Positions 34,340 through 43,283 of a stretch of DNA of 64,000 nucleotides are shown piece after piece. A model generated the notes under the pieces. It was not told where the DNA came from. It saw only the letters and a list, made by a program, of their open reading frames with translations, and searched no databases. Numbering within the stretch: the first letter of the stretch is position 1; each line of letters begins with the position of its first letter. Position numbers and translations under genes: made by a program. The DNA comes from Pedobacter cryoconitis (GTDB lineage Bacteria; Bacteroidota; Bacteroidia; Sphingobacteriales; Sphingobacteriaceae): positions 558,001 through 622,000 of the forward strand of contig NZ_JACHCG010000004.1 of NCBI RefSeq assembly GCF_014200595.1, in the 5' to 3' direction.

Positions 34340-35380
34340 TTATTGAAGCAATTTCTTCTTGTCTTTAATTAAAATATACAGGAACAATGGTGTTCCCAAA
34401 AGTGCAGTGATCACTCCAATAGGTAATTCTACCGGCGAAACTATAGTTCTTGCAATCATATCTGCCAAAGTCAGGATTAACGCACCCAGTAAAGCCGATG
34501 CAGGCAATACATATTTATTGTCCACTCCTATAAATAAGCGGATCGTATGCGGTACTAACAAGCCGACGAAACCAATAACCCCGGAGACTGCAACCGCAGC
34601 ACCAACTGCCATAGTGGCCAGGATGACCACACGGCGTTTCACCTGATTTACTTTCAGCCCCAGATGATCTGCCTGCGCTTCTCCCAAAGCAAAAGCATTT
34701 AAAGCCTTGCCCATAAAAGGAAGCAATACCACCGGGATCAAAACGAAAGGCAATAAAGCCAGTACCGTTTCCCAGGTTGCCCCCGCCAGACTGCCCAGCA
34801 TCCAAAACGTAATATTGCGCAGCTGCTGTTCATTAGCCAGGTAAGTAATTAATCCAGTTAAAGCACCAGCCAACGCATTAATTGCAATTCCTGCCAACAA
34901 CATCGTTGCCACATTTGGCTTCCCGTCTGAGCGGGAAATCTGATAAACCAGCATTGCTGCTATACCCGCGCCCGCAAAAGCCCCGAATGCCAGCAGATAA
35001 TAACCTAATAAATTACCAAGACCGGCAAGTACACCAACCTCCAATGCAATAATCGCTACAGCAATTAAAGAAGCCCCTGCCGAAATACCAATCAATCCTG
35101 GCTCAGCAAGCGGGTTTCTGAAAATACCCTGAACCGCAGCTCCTGATATACCTAAGCCTGCACCCACCAGCACCCCCAGGATAACCCTTGGTAAACGTAC
35201 AATCCGGATCACAGTTTCATACTGCTCTGCAACCGGATGCGCTTGAAAAAGACCAACCTTCCGCAATAAAATAACCAGCACATCTTTAACCGGAATATCC
35301 ATTGCCCCTAAGCCCAGAGAAAAAGATAAAGCGACCAGCAAGGCCGCAGTTAATAAGAAATAAAAAAAAACAGGCTTCAT
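34340..35380 (-). CDS. hmuU: haem ABC transporter permease (FecCD family)
   Basis: 346 aa with about nine to ten membrane helices. Characteristic FecCD stretches: LPRVILGVLVGAGLGISGAAVQGIFRNPLAEPGLIGIS and VSGVIGFVGLLVPHTIRLFIG (each conserved in HmuU/BtuC). It forms the inner-membrane channel that works with HmuT and the HmuV ATPase domain. It starts 6 bp after hmuT and ends 9 bp before the fused hmuVS, so the three form one operon. Confidence 0.93.
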   Translation of the reverse strand: MKPVFFYFLLTAALLVALSFSLGLGAMDIPVKDVLVILLRKVGLFQAHPVAEQYETVIRIVRLPRVILGVLVGAGLGISGAAVQGIFRNPLAEPGLIGISAGASLIAVAIIALEVGVLAGLGNLLGYYLLAFGAFAGAGIAAMLVYQISRSDGKPNVATMLLAGIAINALAGALTGLITYLANEQQLRNITFWMLGSLAGATWETVLALLPFVLIPVVLLPFMGKALNAFALGEAQADHLGLKVNQVKRRVVILATMAVGAAVAVSGVIGFVGLLVPHTIRLFIGVDNKYVLPASALLGALILTLADMIARTIVSPVELPIGVITALLGTPLFLYILIKDKKKLLQ

Positions 35381-35386
35381 ATCGAT

Positions 35387-36223
35387 TTACAATCCAGTCA
35401 GTTTTTCATTTAATGCTGTGATAGCCTGATCCAGGCGAACACTAAAATTGCTTAACAATGCCGGATCCATCTGTACAATCCTTTTATTTTTACCCGCTGT
35501 AGTTTGCCCTACCCCCGGCAGCTTTAAAATTCCATTGAGACCGCCAAGACTTGTCAATCCAAAATCAAACATTAAAATCACATCCGGATTCGCTTTGACC
35601 AGAGCTTCTGTAGTGTAAGGCTTAAAATCTTCGAATTCCTGAATTGCATTTTTACCGCCCGACAAGTTAATCAGAGCATCCAAACTTGACTTCTTACCAG
35701 CCACCATCATCACTCCGGTACCCCTCGCATAGATGAAAAGAACTTTGGCAGGTTTACCAGTTGTCTTTATCCGGGCTAAAGACTGCTTAACTTTCAATTC
35801 CGTTTGTTTCGCCAATGCTTCTCCTTTAGCAGTAACCTCTAATGCTGCTGCCACCTCACGGATAAATTTTAAAGCACCATTTACAGAATATTCCTGTTTA
35901 ATGCTGACAAAGCGGATACCAGCAGACTTTAGCTGATATTGAATTTCTTTAGATACCGTTCCTTCCGGTGCAAGCACCAGATCAGGAGCAAAAGCAATCA
36001 ATGCTTCTGCCGAAACAGACCTGTTGTTACTCACTTTAGGTAACTTATTCAGGAAAACAGGATAAGTAGTAGTCACATCTACCGCAACAATATTTTTCCC
36101 AAGACCTAAGGCATCAGTAGTTTCGGACAATGCTGCACCTAAAGTTATAATCCGCTTTGGAACAACAGCATACACTCCTAAACACCAGGTAATCATTAAA
36201 AACAAACAGCTTATTTTCTTCAT
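35387..36223 (-). CDS. hmuT: periplasmic haem-binding protein
   Basis: 278 aa with a signal peptide (MKKISCLFLMITWCLGVYA). The type III solute-binding fold is recognisable from RIITLGAALSETTDALGLG, NNRSVSAEALIAFAPDLVLAPEG, LFIYARGTGVMMVAGKKSSLDALI and TTEALVKANPDVILMFDFGL. It captures haem in the periplasm and delivers it to HmuU. First gene of the minus-strand haem transport operon; an inverted copy of the AraC-site motif lies 66 bp upstream. Confidence 0.92.
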   Translation of the reverse strand: MKKISCLFLMITWCLGVYAVVPKRIITLGAALSETTDALGLGKNIVAVDVTTTYPVFLNKLPKVSNNRSVSAEALIAFAPDLVLAPEGTVSKEIQYQLKSAGIRFVSIKQEYSVNGALKFIREVAAALEVTAKGEALAKQTELKVKQSLARIKTTGKPAKVLFIYARGTGVMMVAGKKSSLDALINLSGGKNAIQEFEDFKPYTTEALVKANPDVILMFDFGLTSLGGLNGILKLPGVGQTTAGKNKRIVQMDPALLSNFSVRLDQAITALNEKLTGL

Positions 36224-36288
36224 ATTGATTTAAATTCGTTCTGCAAACAACGCGTTTAATCAATCTAAATACAAGCAGTCTGTTTTCA

Positions 36289-36305
36289 TTTATTCAATCC
36301 GTATT
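36289..36305 (-). promoter_or_regulatory. inverted copy of the putative AraC-regulator site (hmuT side)
   Basis: These 17 bases are the exact reverse complement of 36423-36439 (AATACGGATTGAATAAA). The copy points toward hmuT, 66 bp upstream of its ATG. A weaker related stretch (12 of 17 matches) is at 36255-36271. Confidence 0.6.
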
Positions 36306-36422
36306 TTGCTGTAATAAGCAGCTCTGATTCACATTAAAATTAAAAACATGTTGTTTATGACCACTTTAATGCAACTATAAGTATAAAAATAAGTTCAAAA
36401 ATCATCAAACAACGAAAAGAAT

Positions 36423-36481
36423 AATACGGATTGAATAAAAGATAATACGTTTTGAATAAATCTTAATACGCATCGAACAAA
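36423..36481 (+). promoter_or_regulatory. three direct repeats at 21-bp period, putative AraC-regulator operator
   Basis: AATACG occurs at 36423, 36444 and 36465, exactly 21 bp apart, each followed by a conserved AT-rich tail: AATACGGATTGAATAAA, AATACGTTTTGAATAAA, AATACGCATCGAACAAA. Two helical turns between half-sites is the classic geometry of AraC-family operators. The third copy ends about 21 bp before the candidate -7 box at 36503, so it would sit next to or over the -33 region, as expected for an activator. Confidence 0.7.
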
Positions 36482-36520
36482 CCATATATGGAATTAATTA
36501 GCCAGTTTTGCCTCATCGTC

Positions 36521-36543
36521 TTATTTAGATCGATTAAAAATAA
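36521..36543 (+). promoter_or_regulatory. Fur-like box next to the TonB receptor start
   Basis: This 23-bp stretch matches the boxes at 31445 and 43284 at most positions outside the centre (TTATTTAGA on the left and AAATAA on the right), but its core TTAGATC-G-ATTAAAA is less symmetrical. It lies 2 bp before the ATG at 36546, downstream of the candidate -7 box. Confidence 0.35.
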
Positions 36544-36545
36544 TA

Positions 36546-38918
36546 ATGTATTACAGCACTGAAATCAAAAAATTCTACAGCACTATATTTATCTTAACTC
36601 TGTATGCACTTACAGCAAATGCCCAAACCAAAGGTACGCTGAAAGGAAAAATAACAGACGAGAAGAATAATGTACTTGCCGGTGCGTCTGTTATACTCGA
36701 ACCAGACCATAGCGTTGCAATCAGTGATAAAAACGGAAGTTTCGAGCTTAACCATCTTTATACGGGAACCTACACCCTCAAAGTAACCGCCGTAGGATTT
36801 AGTTCTTATACCATAGAAACCGAGATCAATTCAACGAACAAACCTATCAGCATTAAACTTCATACCGCAGAAAACGGGCTGGACGAAGTCAATATCAGCA
36901 CCGGTCATCATAATCCGGATAACCTGATTGACATGGTAAACTCTATCATGCCCAGCACCATTATTACCCGCAAAACCATTGAACAAATGGGCAGCCGCAG
37001 ACTGGATGAAGTATTGAAAGAACAAACCGGGCTTGCCATTGTCAGTGACATAGGCTCAGGCAACAGAGCAGTTGGCTTGCAGATGCAGGGATTTGACAGC
37101 GGTTATACTATGATTATGATTGACGGCCAGCCCATGGTAGGCCGTAATTCAGGAAACTTCGACCTTTCCCGCATTACAGTATCCAATATTGAACGTATTG
37201 AAATCATTAAGGGTGCATCCTCCTGCTTATACGGAAGTGAAGCGCTCGCAGGCGTTGTGAATATTGTGACCCGTAAAAACATTACCCAGCCACAAGGACT
37301 TGCCGCCTTACGTTATGGAAGTTATAATCTTGTGGATGCGACTCTGGAAGGTGAAACACCCTTTGCCGGCAAAAAAGGATCAGCCTATCTGTCTGCAAAC
37401 TATTACCGCACCGATGGTTTCAATGCAAACCCCTACCTGAAAGAAGGAAAAACTGCTCCGCCATTTGACAGTTACTCCCTGCAAGGAAGAGGCAGATATA
37501 TGCTCAATGAAATTTCTACACTGAACTTTAACGGCCGTTATACGACCCGTCATTCCGTTAATGAACTAAATTATGGCGTAAGACCAAGTACTGACGTCCT
37601 GGATGAACGTGACCTTAACGGATCGCTCTCCTTAAACAACAATTTCAGAAACGGTTTAAGACTAAAGACACAATACTACCTGACCCGTTATCAAACAGAA
37701 CAGGACATTACCGATCTCAATAGCGGGGCATTGATTCCGGGAAACAGGTTTACCCAATACCTGCACAGGGCAGAAGTTCAGGCAACGCAGGAATTAGCCA
37801 GAAACCTGAATCTCACAGGTGGAATTGGTGGTGCATACGAACATTTAAATGATGTCTCCTACCGCGGATCAAAAGACATGAGCAATTACTTTGCTTACTT
37901 TCAGGCAGATTGGAAACCAACTGCTAAAATCGGAATTACTGGTGGTGCACGTTACGACTATCATGACAAATATGGCAGCAAAGTCAATCCAAGTATTGGA
38001 TTCCGTTATACGCCGATCAAAGATTTAACTTTTAAAGCGGCTATCGGTACCGGATTTAAAACACCGAACTTCCAGCAACTCTACCTGGTCTTTACCAATC
38101 TTCAAACCGGATATACTGTATTAGGAGCGGAAGAATTTTCCAGGGAAATACAAATCCTGAAAGATGCAGGCCAGATCAGCAGTGTCTGGCCCATTGCCAG
38201 TCGTGTAGGTCAGTTGAAACCAGAACGTTCTGTTTCTTACAGCACAGGCTTTACACTTACCGCCATCAAATCTCTTAAGCTGGATGTCAATGTATTTTAT
38301 AACGACATTAAAAACTTCATCAACTCCGAACAAGTCGCTACAAAAACCAGCGGACAGCAGATATTTTCTTACGTAAATATTGCCAGAGCTTACCTGACAG
38401 GAACTGAAATAAGCTTGAACTGGAATGCAACACGCTCCCTGAACATTAATGCCGGTTACCAGTTACTTTATGCCATAGACCGTGGTGTCGTAGACTCCAT
38501 TAAAACCGGGCAAGGCCTTTACGGGCAAATTTATGATACCGATAAAAATGTGATGCGGAGATCTGTCAGGCCGGATTACTTCGGTATGGCAAACCGCTCC
38601 CGCCACATGGCTAATATCAAGTTCACCTATGAACACGAAAAATCCGGATTAACAGGTTCCTTCAGAGTAAACTACCGCAGCAAATATGGCTTTATGGAAG
38701 CCAACCGTGCCAATAACTTTATTGATAAATATGACACATTTGTCCGCAGCTTTTTCCTTTTCAATGCCTCCGTACAAAAGACTTTTTACAATAAACACCT
38801 TTCTGTTCAGCTCACAGCCGATAACCTGTTCGATTACCGAGATCAGCTTATGCCAGCACAACAAGGCCGCACTATTGTAGGCGGGATTACCTGGAAATTC
38901 TTTAAAGACCAACCTTAA
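36546..38918 (+). CDS. hmuR: TonB-dependent haem receptor
   Basis: 790 aa outer-membrane receptor. A signal peptide (to about 27) is followed by a carboxypeptidase-regulatory-like domain (about 30-115), a plug (about 135-250, with DEVLKEQTGLAIVSD and GASSCLYGSEALAGVVNIVT) and a 22-strand barrel ending in an aromatic-rich C-terminus (GGITWKFFKDQP). FKTPNFQQLY and QLKPERSVSYSTGF correspond to the FRAP/NPNL-type motifs of haem receptors. The hmuR name rests on these motifs and on the neighbouring hmuTUV-S and HmuY genes. No SusD partner is present. Confidence 0.88.
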   Translation: MYYSTEIKKFYSTIFILTLYALTANAQTKGTLKGKITDEKNNVLAGASVILEPDHSVAISDKNGSFELNHLYTGTYTLKVTAVGFSSYTIETEINSTNKPISIKLHTAENGLDEVNISTGHHNPDNLIDMVNSIMPSTIITRKTIEQMGSRRLDEVLKEQTGLAIVSDIGSGNRAVGLQMQGFDSGYTMIMIDGQPMVGRNSGNFDLSRITVSNIERIEIIKGASSCLYGSEALAGVVNIVTRKNITQPQGLAALRYGSYNLVDATLEGETPFAGKKGSAYLSANYYRTDGFNANPYLKEGKTAPPFDSYSLQGRGRYMLNEISTLNFNGRYTTRHSVNELNYGVRPSTDVLDERDLNGSLSLNNNFRNGLRLKTQYYLTRYQTEQDITDLNSGALIPGNRFTQYLHRAEVQATQELARNLNLTGGIGGAYEHLNDVSYRGSKDMSNYFAYFQADWKPTAKIGITGGARYDYHDKYGSKVNPSIGFRYTPIKDLTFKAAIGTGFKTPNFQQLYLVFTNLQTGYTVLGAEEFSREIQILKDAGQISSVWPIASRVGQLKPERSVSYSTGFTLTAIKSLKLDVNVFYNDIKNFINSEQVATKTSGQQIFSYVNIARAYLTGTEISLNWNATRSLNINAGYQLLYAIDRGVVDSIKTGQGLYGQIYDTDKNVMRRSVRPDYFGMANRSRHMANIKFTYEHEKSGLTGSFRVNYRSKYGFMEANRANNFIDKYDTFVRSFFLFNASVQKTFYNKHLSVQLTADNLFDYRDQLMPAQQGRTIVGGITWKFFKDQP

Positions 38919-38930
38919 AAAAATCATAAA

Positions 38931-39581
38931 ATGAACATAAAATTACTTAAACAACTTCTGTTCTTACCCGCAATGCTGATCCTGTTCACAGCCTGCACCA
39001 AAGACGAGATTAAGCCACAACTGGAAGACGGCAAAAGCACGGTAATCAATGACTTGCCGGGAGATGTTGGCAATACCGTGGGCAGTGGAAAAGAATTTGC
39101 CCCCTTCTATTTTAGCTTTAAAACCGGGGCAAAAGCAGAGCTCAGTAAAAAGTCAACTACAGAATGGGATATCTCCTTTACTAAAGAATACAACTCTTAT
39201 GTGACTCCGAATAACGCAGTCAGTAACCCCGGCAGTACTGGAAAAGGAGCAATGCTTGTAGTCAATCAAGCCTACGATCAGGTTAAAGAAGCACCTTCTG
39301 ATACTGAGTTTACCAACAATGCAATTGCTTCTGCCGGCTGGGATTCAGGAGCTGGTAATGGCTGGTACTTCTACGAGCTTAAAACTCATATTGCAGTTCC
39401 GGTTAAAAACAGAACTTATATTTTACGCACCGCAGAAGGCAAGTATGCAAAACTACAAATGATCAGTATGTATAAAGGTGCCCCTGCTACAGTGAGTGAT
39501 CTGAACTGGCCAGCTCCTTACTTCACCTTCCGTTATTTCGTACAACAAGACGGCAGCAGAAACTTATCCACTAAAGATTAA
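38931..39581 (+). CDS. hmuY: HmuY-family haem-binding lipoprotein, copy 1
   Basis: 216 aa. The lipoprotein signal MNIKLLKQLLFLPAMLILFTAC gives lipidated Cys22. The HmuY core is clear: FAPFYFSFKTG, TTEWDISFTKEYNSYV, GWYFYELKTHIAVPVKNRTYILRT and YAKLQMISMYKG, ending in PYFTFRYFVQQDGSRNL. HmuY proteins of Bacteroidota bind haem at the cell surface and pass it to the TonB receptor. The gene starts 12 bp after the receptor stop and is surely co-transcribed. Confidence 0.9.
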   Translation: MNIKLLKQLLFLPAMLILFTACTKDEIKPQLEDGKSTVINDLPGDVGNTVGSGKEFAPFYFSFKTGAKAELSKKSTTEWDISFTKEYNSYVTPNNAVSNPGSTGKGAMLVVNQAYDQVKEAPSDTEFTNNAIASAGWDSGAGNGWYFYELKTHIAVPVKNRTYILRTAEGKYAKLQMISMYKGAPATVSDLNWPAPYFTFRYFVQQDGSRNLSTKD

Positions 39582-39584
39582 GAC

Positions 39585-40349
39585 ATGAAAACTCTTCAAG
39601 ATATGAAGCACACAATCAGGCCACTGCTTATTTTGCCTGTCCTCGCACTCTTTCTGATTACTTCCTGCGCTAAAAGCAGCGATCCCAACCCGGTCGATCC
39701 GGGAAAACCAGTTGACCCGCCAGTAAGCGGGTCCGTACCCTTTTACAAATTACAACGGGTAGAAAATTTTGCAGCACCAACAGATGACGCAAACCCTACA
39801 GCTCCACAGCCTACTATCTATTTTAGTTTGGAAAACAAACAAGCTACCGCCGCTAACCTTGCACAAACTACGCGCTGGGACGTTGCCTTCAGTGGATTAT
39901 ATAACAGTTTTATGAGTGGCAACAACGGTAAAGATGCCAACAACTTTGGTAATGGTGGTGCAGGAGCAGGTGGTATCCTTATTCTGGACAAACCATTTGA
40001 CCAGGTCACAGAAATACCCGCTGATGCACAGTTCAGAACAGGAAAAAGTTTGATCGGAACAGATGATTCCGGCGATTTCGGAGAAGGTATGGGCTGGTAC
40101 CAATATGATTTTGCCGGAACAAAAAGAGGCGACGGCAGCTATGAAAAACAACACGTAGCCTATGCCCTGCCAGAAAAACGGACGCTCGTTGTACGCACAG
40201 GAAACGGAAATTATGCAAAAATCAAAATGATCTCCTGCTATAAAGACGCCTTTACCGTTGATAAATGGCTAAGAAGCACTCCACATATGTTCTTCACCTT
40301 TGAATATGTGCTGGTACCTAAAGGAAGCACAAAATTTGAAATTAAATAA
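39585..40349 (+). CDS. HmuY-family haem-binding lipoprotein, copy 2
   Basis: 254 aa; a second ATG at 39603 would give a tighter lipoprotein signal (MKHTIRPLLILPVLALFLITSC). After a Pro-rich linker (SSDPNPVDPGKPVDPPVSG) comes the HmuY core: PTIYFSLENKQ, TTRWDVAFSGLYNSF, a Gly/Asn-rich insertion (NNFGNGGAGAGG), ILDKPFDQVTEIP, GMGWYQYDF, HVAYALPEKRTLVVRTGNGNYAKIKMISCY and FFTFEYVLV. It is longer and more diverged than copy 1. It starts 3 bp after the stop of copy 1. Confidence 0.85.
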   Translation: MKTLQDMKHTIRPLLILPVLALFLITSCAKSSDPNPVDPGKPVDPPVSGSVPFYKLQRVENFAAPTDDANPTAPQPTIYFSLENKQATAANLAQTTRWDVAFSGLYNSFMSGNNGKDANNFGNGGAGAGGILILDKPFDQVTEIPADAQFRTGKSLIGTDDSGDFGEGMGWYQYDFAGTKRGDGSYEKQHVAYALPEKRTLVVRTGNGNYAKIKMISCYKDAFTVDKWLRSTPHMFFTFEYVLVPKGSTKFEIK

Positions 40350-40362
40350 AGAACACTATATA

Positions 40363-41313
40363 ATGAAACGCATTCAATTTTTATATCTATTGCTGCTGCT
40401 TACCGGATTTACCGCCTGTAAAAAAACAATAGCGCCACCTGCCCTTTTCAACAGTAAAATACTGGAATATAATGTACCCGTTTCTGATGGTAATATTGCT
40501 GGCGTTATTGATGAAACAGATCAGACGATCACCGTATATATTCCATTTTATTACGAACTGAATGTCATCGATCCAAAAATTAAACTGGCAGCCGGCGCCA
40601 CTATAAAAGAGACAATAGAACCAGTTGATGTACTGAGTGACAAAACTGTATATACCGTGACCGGAGCAGACAAAACAGTCACTACTTATAAGCTGGTTAT
40701 TAAAATACAACAAGTTAATCCGCTGCGTCTGGACGAAAAATCTACGGCTGCTGAAATCGCTCAATATGGTGTGAATACAGGTATCAATCTGGTTGGAAAT
40801 TTCTATACCACTGATCCCAATAAACTTAAAGTATCACTGGTTAACAAGGCTACCAGTAAAGAAACTGATATGGACAAAGGCGGTGATTATACGATAAGCC
40901 CAATTGAAGAAGATTACAATTTGTCAGGTTTAATCATTCCCGCCGGCATAGATACTGGCCTCTACTATATAAAAGTAAAGAAATCAGGTATTTCCACGCA
41001 ATCGAAATATCTCATCAGACTAAGCTTCGTTAAACCTTTTATCGTTGTGATCACTGCCAGCACTTTTAAACAAGGAGACACCTTTACCATTAAAGCAGCA
41101 AACTCCGTATTTGTTAATCTCACCGGCTTCACAGTAACCATTAAAGGTCAGCCGGTAAATTTCCCTGTTGTCTCCTATTCCCGTACAGAAGCTGTGATCA
41201 AGATCCCTGAAACACTGCAACCCGGAAATTACGGACTCGTCCGTTATGCCGCGAAGTTCACCGGTTTCAGCGACTTCAATGACACCATAAACTTAACTAT
41301 TACCCCTAAATAA
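40363..41313 (+). CDS. surface lipoprotein with IPT/TIG-like domains, haem locus
   Basis: 316 aa from the ATG at 40363, which gives MKRIQFLYLLLLLTGFTAC with a lipobox; the longer frame overlaps the previous gene by 50 bp and lacks a signal. Two or three beta-sandwich-like units follow: ILEYNVPVSDGNIAGVIDE, an extension ending YTVTGADKTVTTYKLVI, and KQGDTFTIKAAN..VIKIPETLQPGNYGLVRY. It is paralogous to the product of 42209-43171. Function unknown; its place between HmuY copies suggests a surface haem or haemoprotein-binding accessory. Confidence 0.7.
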   Translation: MKRIQFLYLLLLLTGFTACKKTIAPPALFNSKILEYNVPVSDGNIAGVIDETDQTITVYIPFYYELNVIDPKIKLAAGATIKETIEPVDVLSDKTVYTVTGADKTVTTYKLVIKIQQVNPLRLDEKSTAAEIAQYGVNTGINLVGNFYTTDPNKLKVSLVNKATSKETDMDKGGDYTISPIEEDYNLSGLIIPAGIDTGLYYIKVKKSGISTQSKYLIRLSFVKPFIVVITASTFKQGDTFTIKAANSVFVNLTGFTVTIKGQPVNFPVVSYSRTEAVIKIPETLQPGNYGLVRYAAKFTGFSDFNDTINLTITPK

Positions 41314-41397
41314 AAGACATTAATCATCCGGGCTGGCAATCCCATCCGAACCAACAATGCCAAATTAAAAATTAAATTCTCTTAAAAATCTAAAATC

Positions 41398-42033
41398 ATG
41401 AAAACAAACTTTCTAAAAATAACCGGGATGTTCGCCATATTAGCAGTATTAGCTACTTCTTGTAAAAAAGACAACAATGAAGTTTCAAATTCACCAGAAA
41501 AAAACCAGAATGCAGTAGTTAATGCAATTCCTGTAAACTCGGTGGTTACTGGTTCATTTACCACACCATTATCTTCTCCGGGAGGTTCAGCAGGTAACTG
41601 GGGAACTGTTTACTTTAGCCTGGCTAATAATGCGACTACAACTTCAACATCAGCTTATCAAGCATCTTTCAATGGTTCATTTGATGGAAACATCAATGCG
41701 AATACAACAGGAGCTTATAAATTAGCTTATGCTGATGTACCATCAACTACTTTAGCTGCAATTGCAAAAACTGCTTTTACAACTTCAAACGTGAATGCAG
41801 CAACAACTTTAGGATCAAATACATCAGCACCAGGATGGTATGCTTACAATGTAACAACGCATATTTCAGGCCCTGTAGCAGATCGTTATGTATTGTTATA
41901 CAAAGGTACTTCAGTAGCAGCAGCGACAGAACTTTATGTTTTACAGATCATCACTGTAGGTTACTCAGCTGATTCAGCAACACCAGGTAACTATTTCGGT
42001 CAGATCTCATTTAACTACAAAAAATTAGTTTAA
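41398..42033 (+). CDS. diverged HmuY-like lipoprotein, copy 3
   Basis: 211 aa with signal MKTNFLKITGMFAILAVLATSC. The second half follows the HmuY pattern: APGWYAYNVTTHISGPVADRYVLLYKG and LYVLQIITVGYSAD, ending GQISFNYKKLV. The first half is Ser/Thr/Ala/Asn-rich and lacks the WDISF motif seen in copies 1 and 2. Codon use is narrow (mostly GCA, ACA, ACT, TCA), unlike its neighbours, which can indicate high expression. An 84-bp gap precedes it, so it may have its own promoter. Confidence 0.7.
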   Translation: MKTNFLKITGMFAILAVLATSCKKDNNEVSNSPEKNQNAVVNAIPVNSVVTGSFTTPLSSPGGSAGNWGTVYFSLANNATTTSTSAYQASFNGSFDGNINANTTGAYKLAYADVPSTTLAAIAKTAFTTSNVNAATTLGSNTSAPGWYAYNVTTHISGPVADRYVLLYKGTSVAAATELYVLQIITVGYSADSATPGNYFGQISFNYKKLV

Positions 42034-42077
42034 CAGGGTGCCTGTCAGCTTTGCTTAAGACTGAAGGAAATCAAAAA

Positions 42078-42107
42078 GGAGCTGCTCTTCTCGAAAATTA
42101 CAGCTCC
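42078..42107 (+). terminator. hairpin after the third HmuY-like gene
   Basis: GGAGCTG (42078-42084) pairs with CAGCTCC (42101-42107), 45 bp after the stop codon. The flanks are A-rich on the left and CTTCT on the right, so it is a weak terminator or partial attenuator. Confidence 0.45.
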
Positions 42108-42208
42108 CTTCTAAAACAAAGATAATTCCCCTTTAGATGAAGCAATTAACCCGGATGATTATTAATATAATTTGCGAAAGTAAATAAATTTGCAAACCCA
42201 GCCAAAAA

Positions 42209-43171
42209 ATGAAACTACAATCCACTACTAAAATATTTTCCAGTTTACTGATTTTGCCGGTTATCGTTCTTTTCACCAGCTGTAAAAAACAATATACCGA
42301 TTATTCTTACAGTAACCTGGTTAGCTTTAGCCTGAAAGGAAATGATGGAGAAATCTTAAAAGGTGCAATTACCGCACAGGATATTACTGTTTACTGGCCG
42401 CCTTTCACCAAGGTTCCGGACAGCATCATTCCACAGATTACAATCGCAGAACGGGCTAGTATCTCTCCCGCATCCGGCAAAAAGGTCGCTTTTAAGGAAA
42501 CAACCAAATTTACAGTTACCGCGCAAGACGGTACCCAGACAGTTTATACACTTAAACCGGTCATCAATCAGCCAATTCCATATATTTCCGGATTCTCCCC
42601 TGCTTATTCCCATGATAACAATGGAGTGAGGGTCTTTTACCCGGATACAGAACTTGACCTTCAGGGAGATTATTTTCTGGCCGACAGCCTGGCAACCAAA
42701 CTCTATCTTGAAGTAGAAGGCGGTCAGGAAATCCCGATGATCATCACCACGCTTGCCAAAACACGGATCATCTCAGAAGTACTTTCTGAAAAGCTAAAAA
42801 AAGGAACTTATTTCAAAGTTAAAATCGTCTCAGGCTCCCGCACTATTTATTCAGGGCGCTGTTTAATGGGAGAAGCTTTACCGCTGATTCCAGAAGCAGA
42901 TATACTATATACAAAAACTTTTAAAGCAGGCGATACATTTACCCTTGCCGGTATCAATATCAATACAATCTCTGCCGTAACCGTTGCTGCTAACCTGACA
43001 GCAGCTCCACAAACCCTGGTTGTTCAAAGTAAAACAGCAGGAGAAGTAACGCTTAAAATCCCTGATAATATGCCAGCAGGAACCTATAGTGTTCTGAATT
43101 ATACTTATGCAGCAGATATGTATCATCCCACTAAAACAAATACCCTTTACACCAGGCTGATCGTTAAATAA
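42209..43171 (+). CDS. second lipoprotein with IPT/TIG-like domains, haem locus
   Basis: 320 aa with signal MKLQSTTKIFSSLLILPVIVLFTSC. It has the same layout as the product of 40363-41313: an N-terminal domain ending TVTAQDGTQTVYTLKPVI, a central domain starting YISGFSPAY, and a C-terminal FKAGDTFTLAGIN..VTLKIPDNMPAGTYSVLNY. The two are clear paralogues. TAAATTTG at 42185-42192 fits a -7 box 16 nt before the ATG. Function unknown; likely exposed on the cell surface. Confidence 0.7.
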   Translation: MKLQSTTKIFSSLLILPVIVLFTSCKKQYTDYSYSNLVSFSLKGNDGEILKGAITAQDITVYWPPFTKVPDSIIPQITIAERASISPASGKKVAFKETTKFTVTAQDGTQTVYTLKPVINQPIPYISGFSPAYSHDNNGVRVFYPDTELDLQGDYFLADSLATKLYLEVEGGQEIPMIITTLAKTRIISEVLSEKLKKGTYFKVKIVSGSRTIYSGRCLMGEALPLIPEADILYTKTFKAGDTFTLAGININTISAVTVAANLTAAPQTLVVQSKTAGEVTLKIPDNMPAGTYSVLNYTYAADMYHPTKTNTLYTRLIVK

Positions 43172-43199
43172 TTAATATTTCCAAATAACCTCTCCCCTG

Positions 43200-43238
43200 A
43201 ATCATCAGTTGTTTGCCTGATGGTTTAGGTTTTTTTTT
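43200..43238 (+). terminator. rho-independent terminator ending the haem locus
   Basis: AATCATCAG (43200-43208) pairs with CTGATGGTT (43217-43225, one G-T pair) around an 8-nt loop. A run of nine T residues (43230-43238) follows. It lies 29 bp after the last lipoprotein stop. Confidence 0.75.
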
Positions 43239-43283
43239 ACGCTAAAAACCTTTAAAACAACGTAAACAGACAAATATTCTTTT

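Larger units (their letters stand above)
36224..36545. promoter_or_regulatory. shared regulatory spacer between hmuT and the TonB receptor gene
   Basis: 322 bp between divergent haem genes. It holds one minus-oriented and three plus-oriented copies of a 17-bp motif, a CAGTTTTG box (36503-36510, one mismatch to TAnnTTTG) that could serve the receptor gene, and a Fur-like box just before the receptor ATG (36521-36543). No open frame of note lies within it. Confidence 0.7.
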
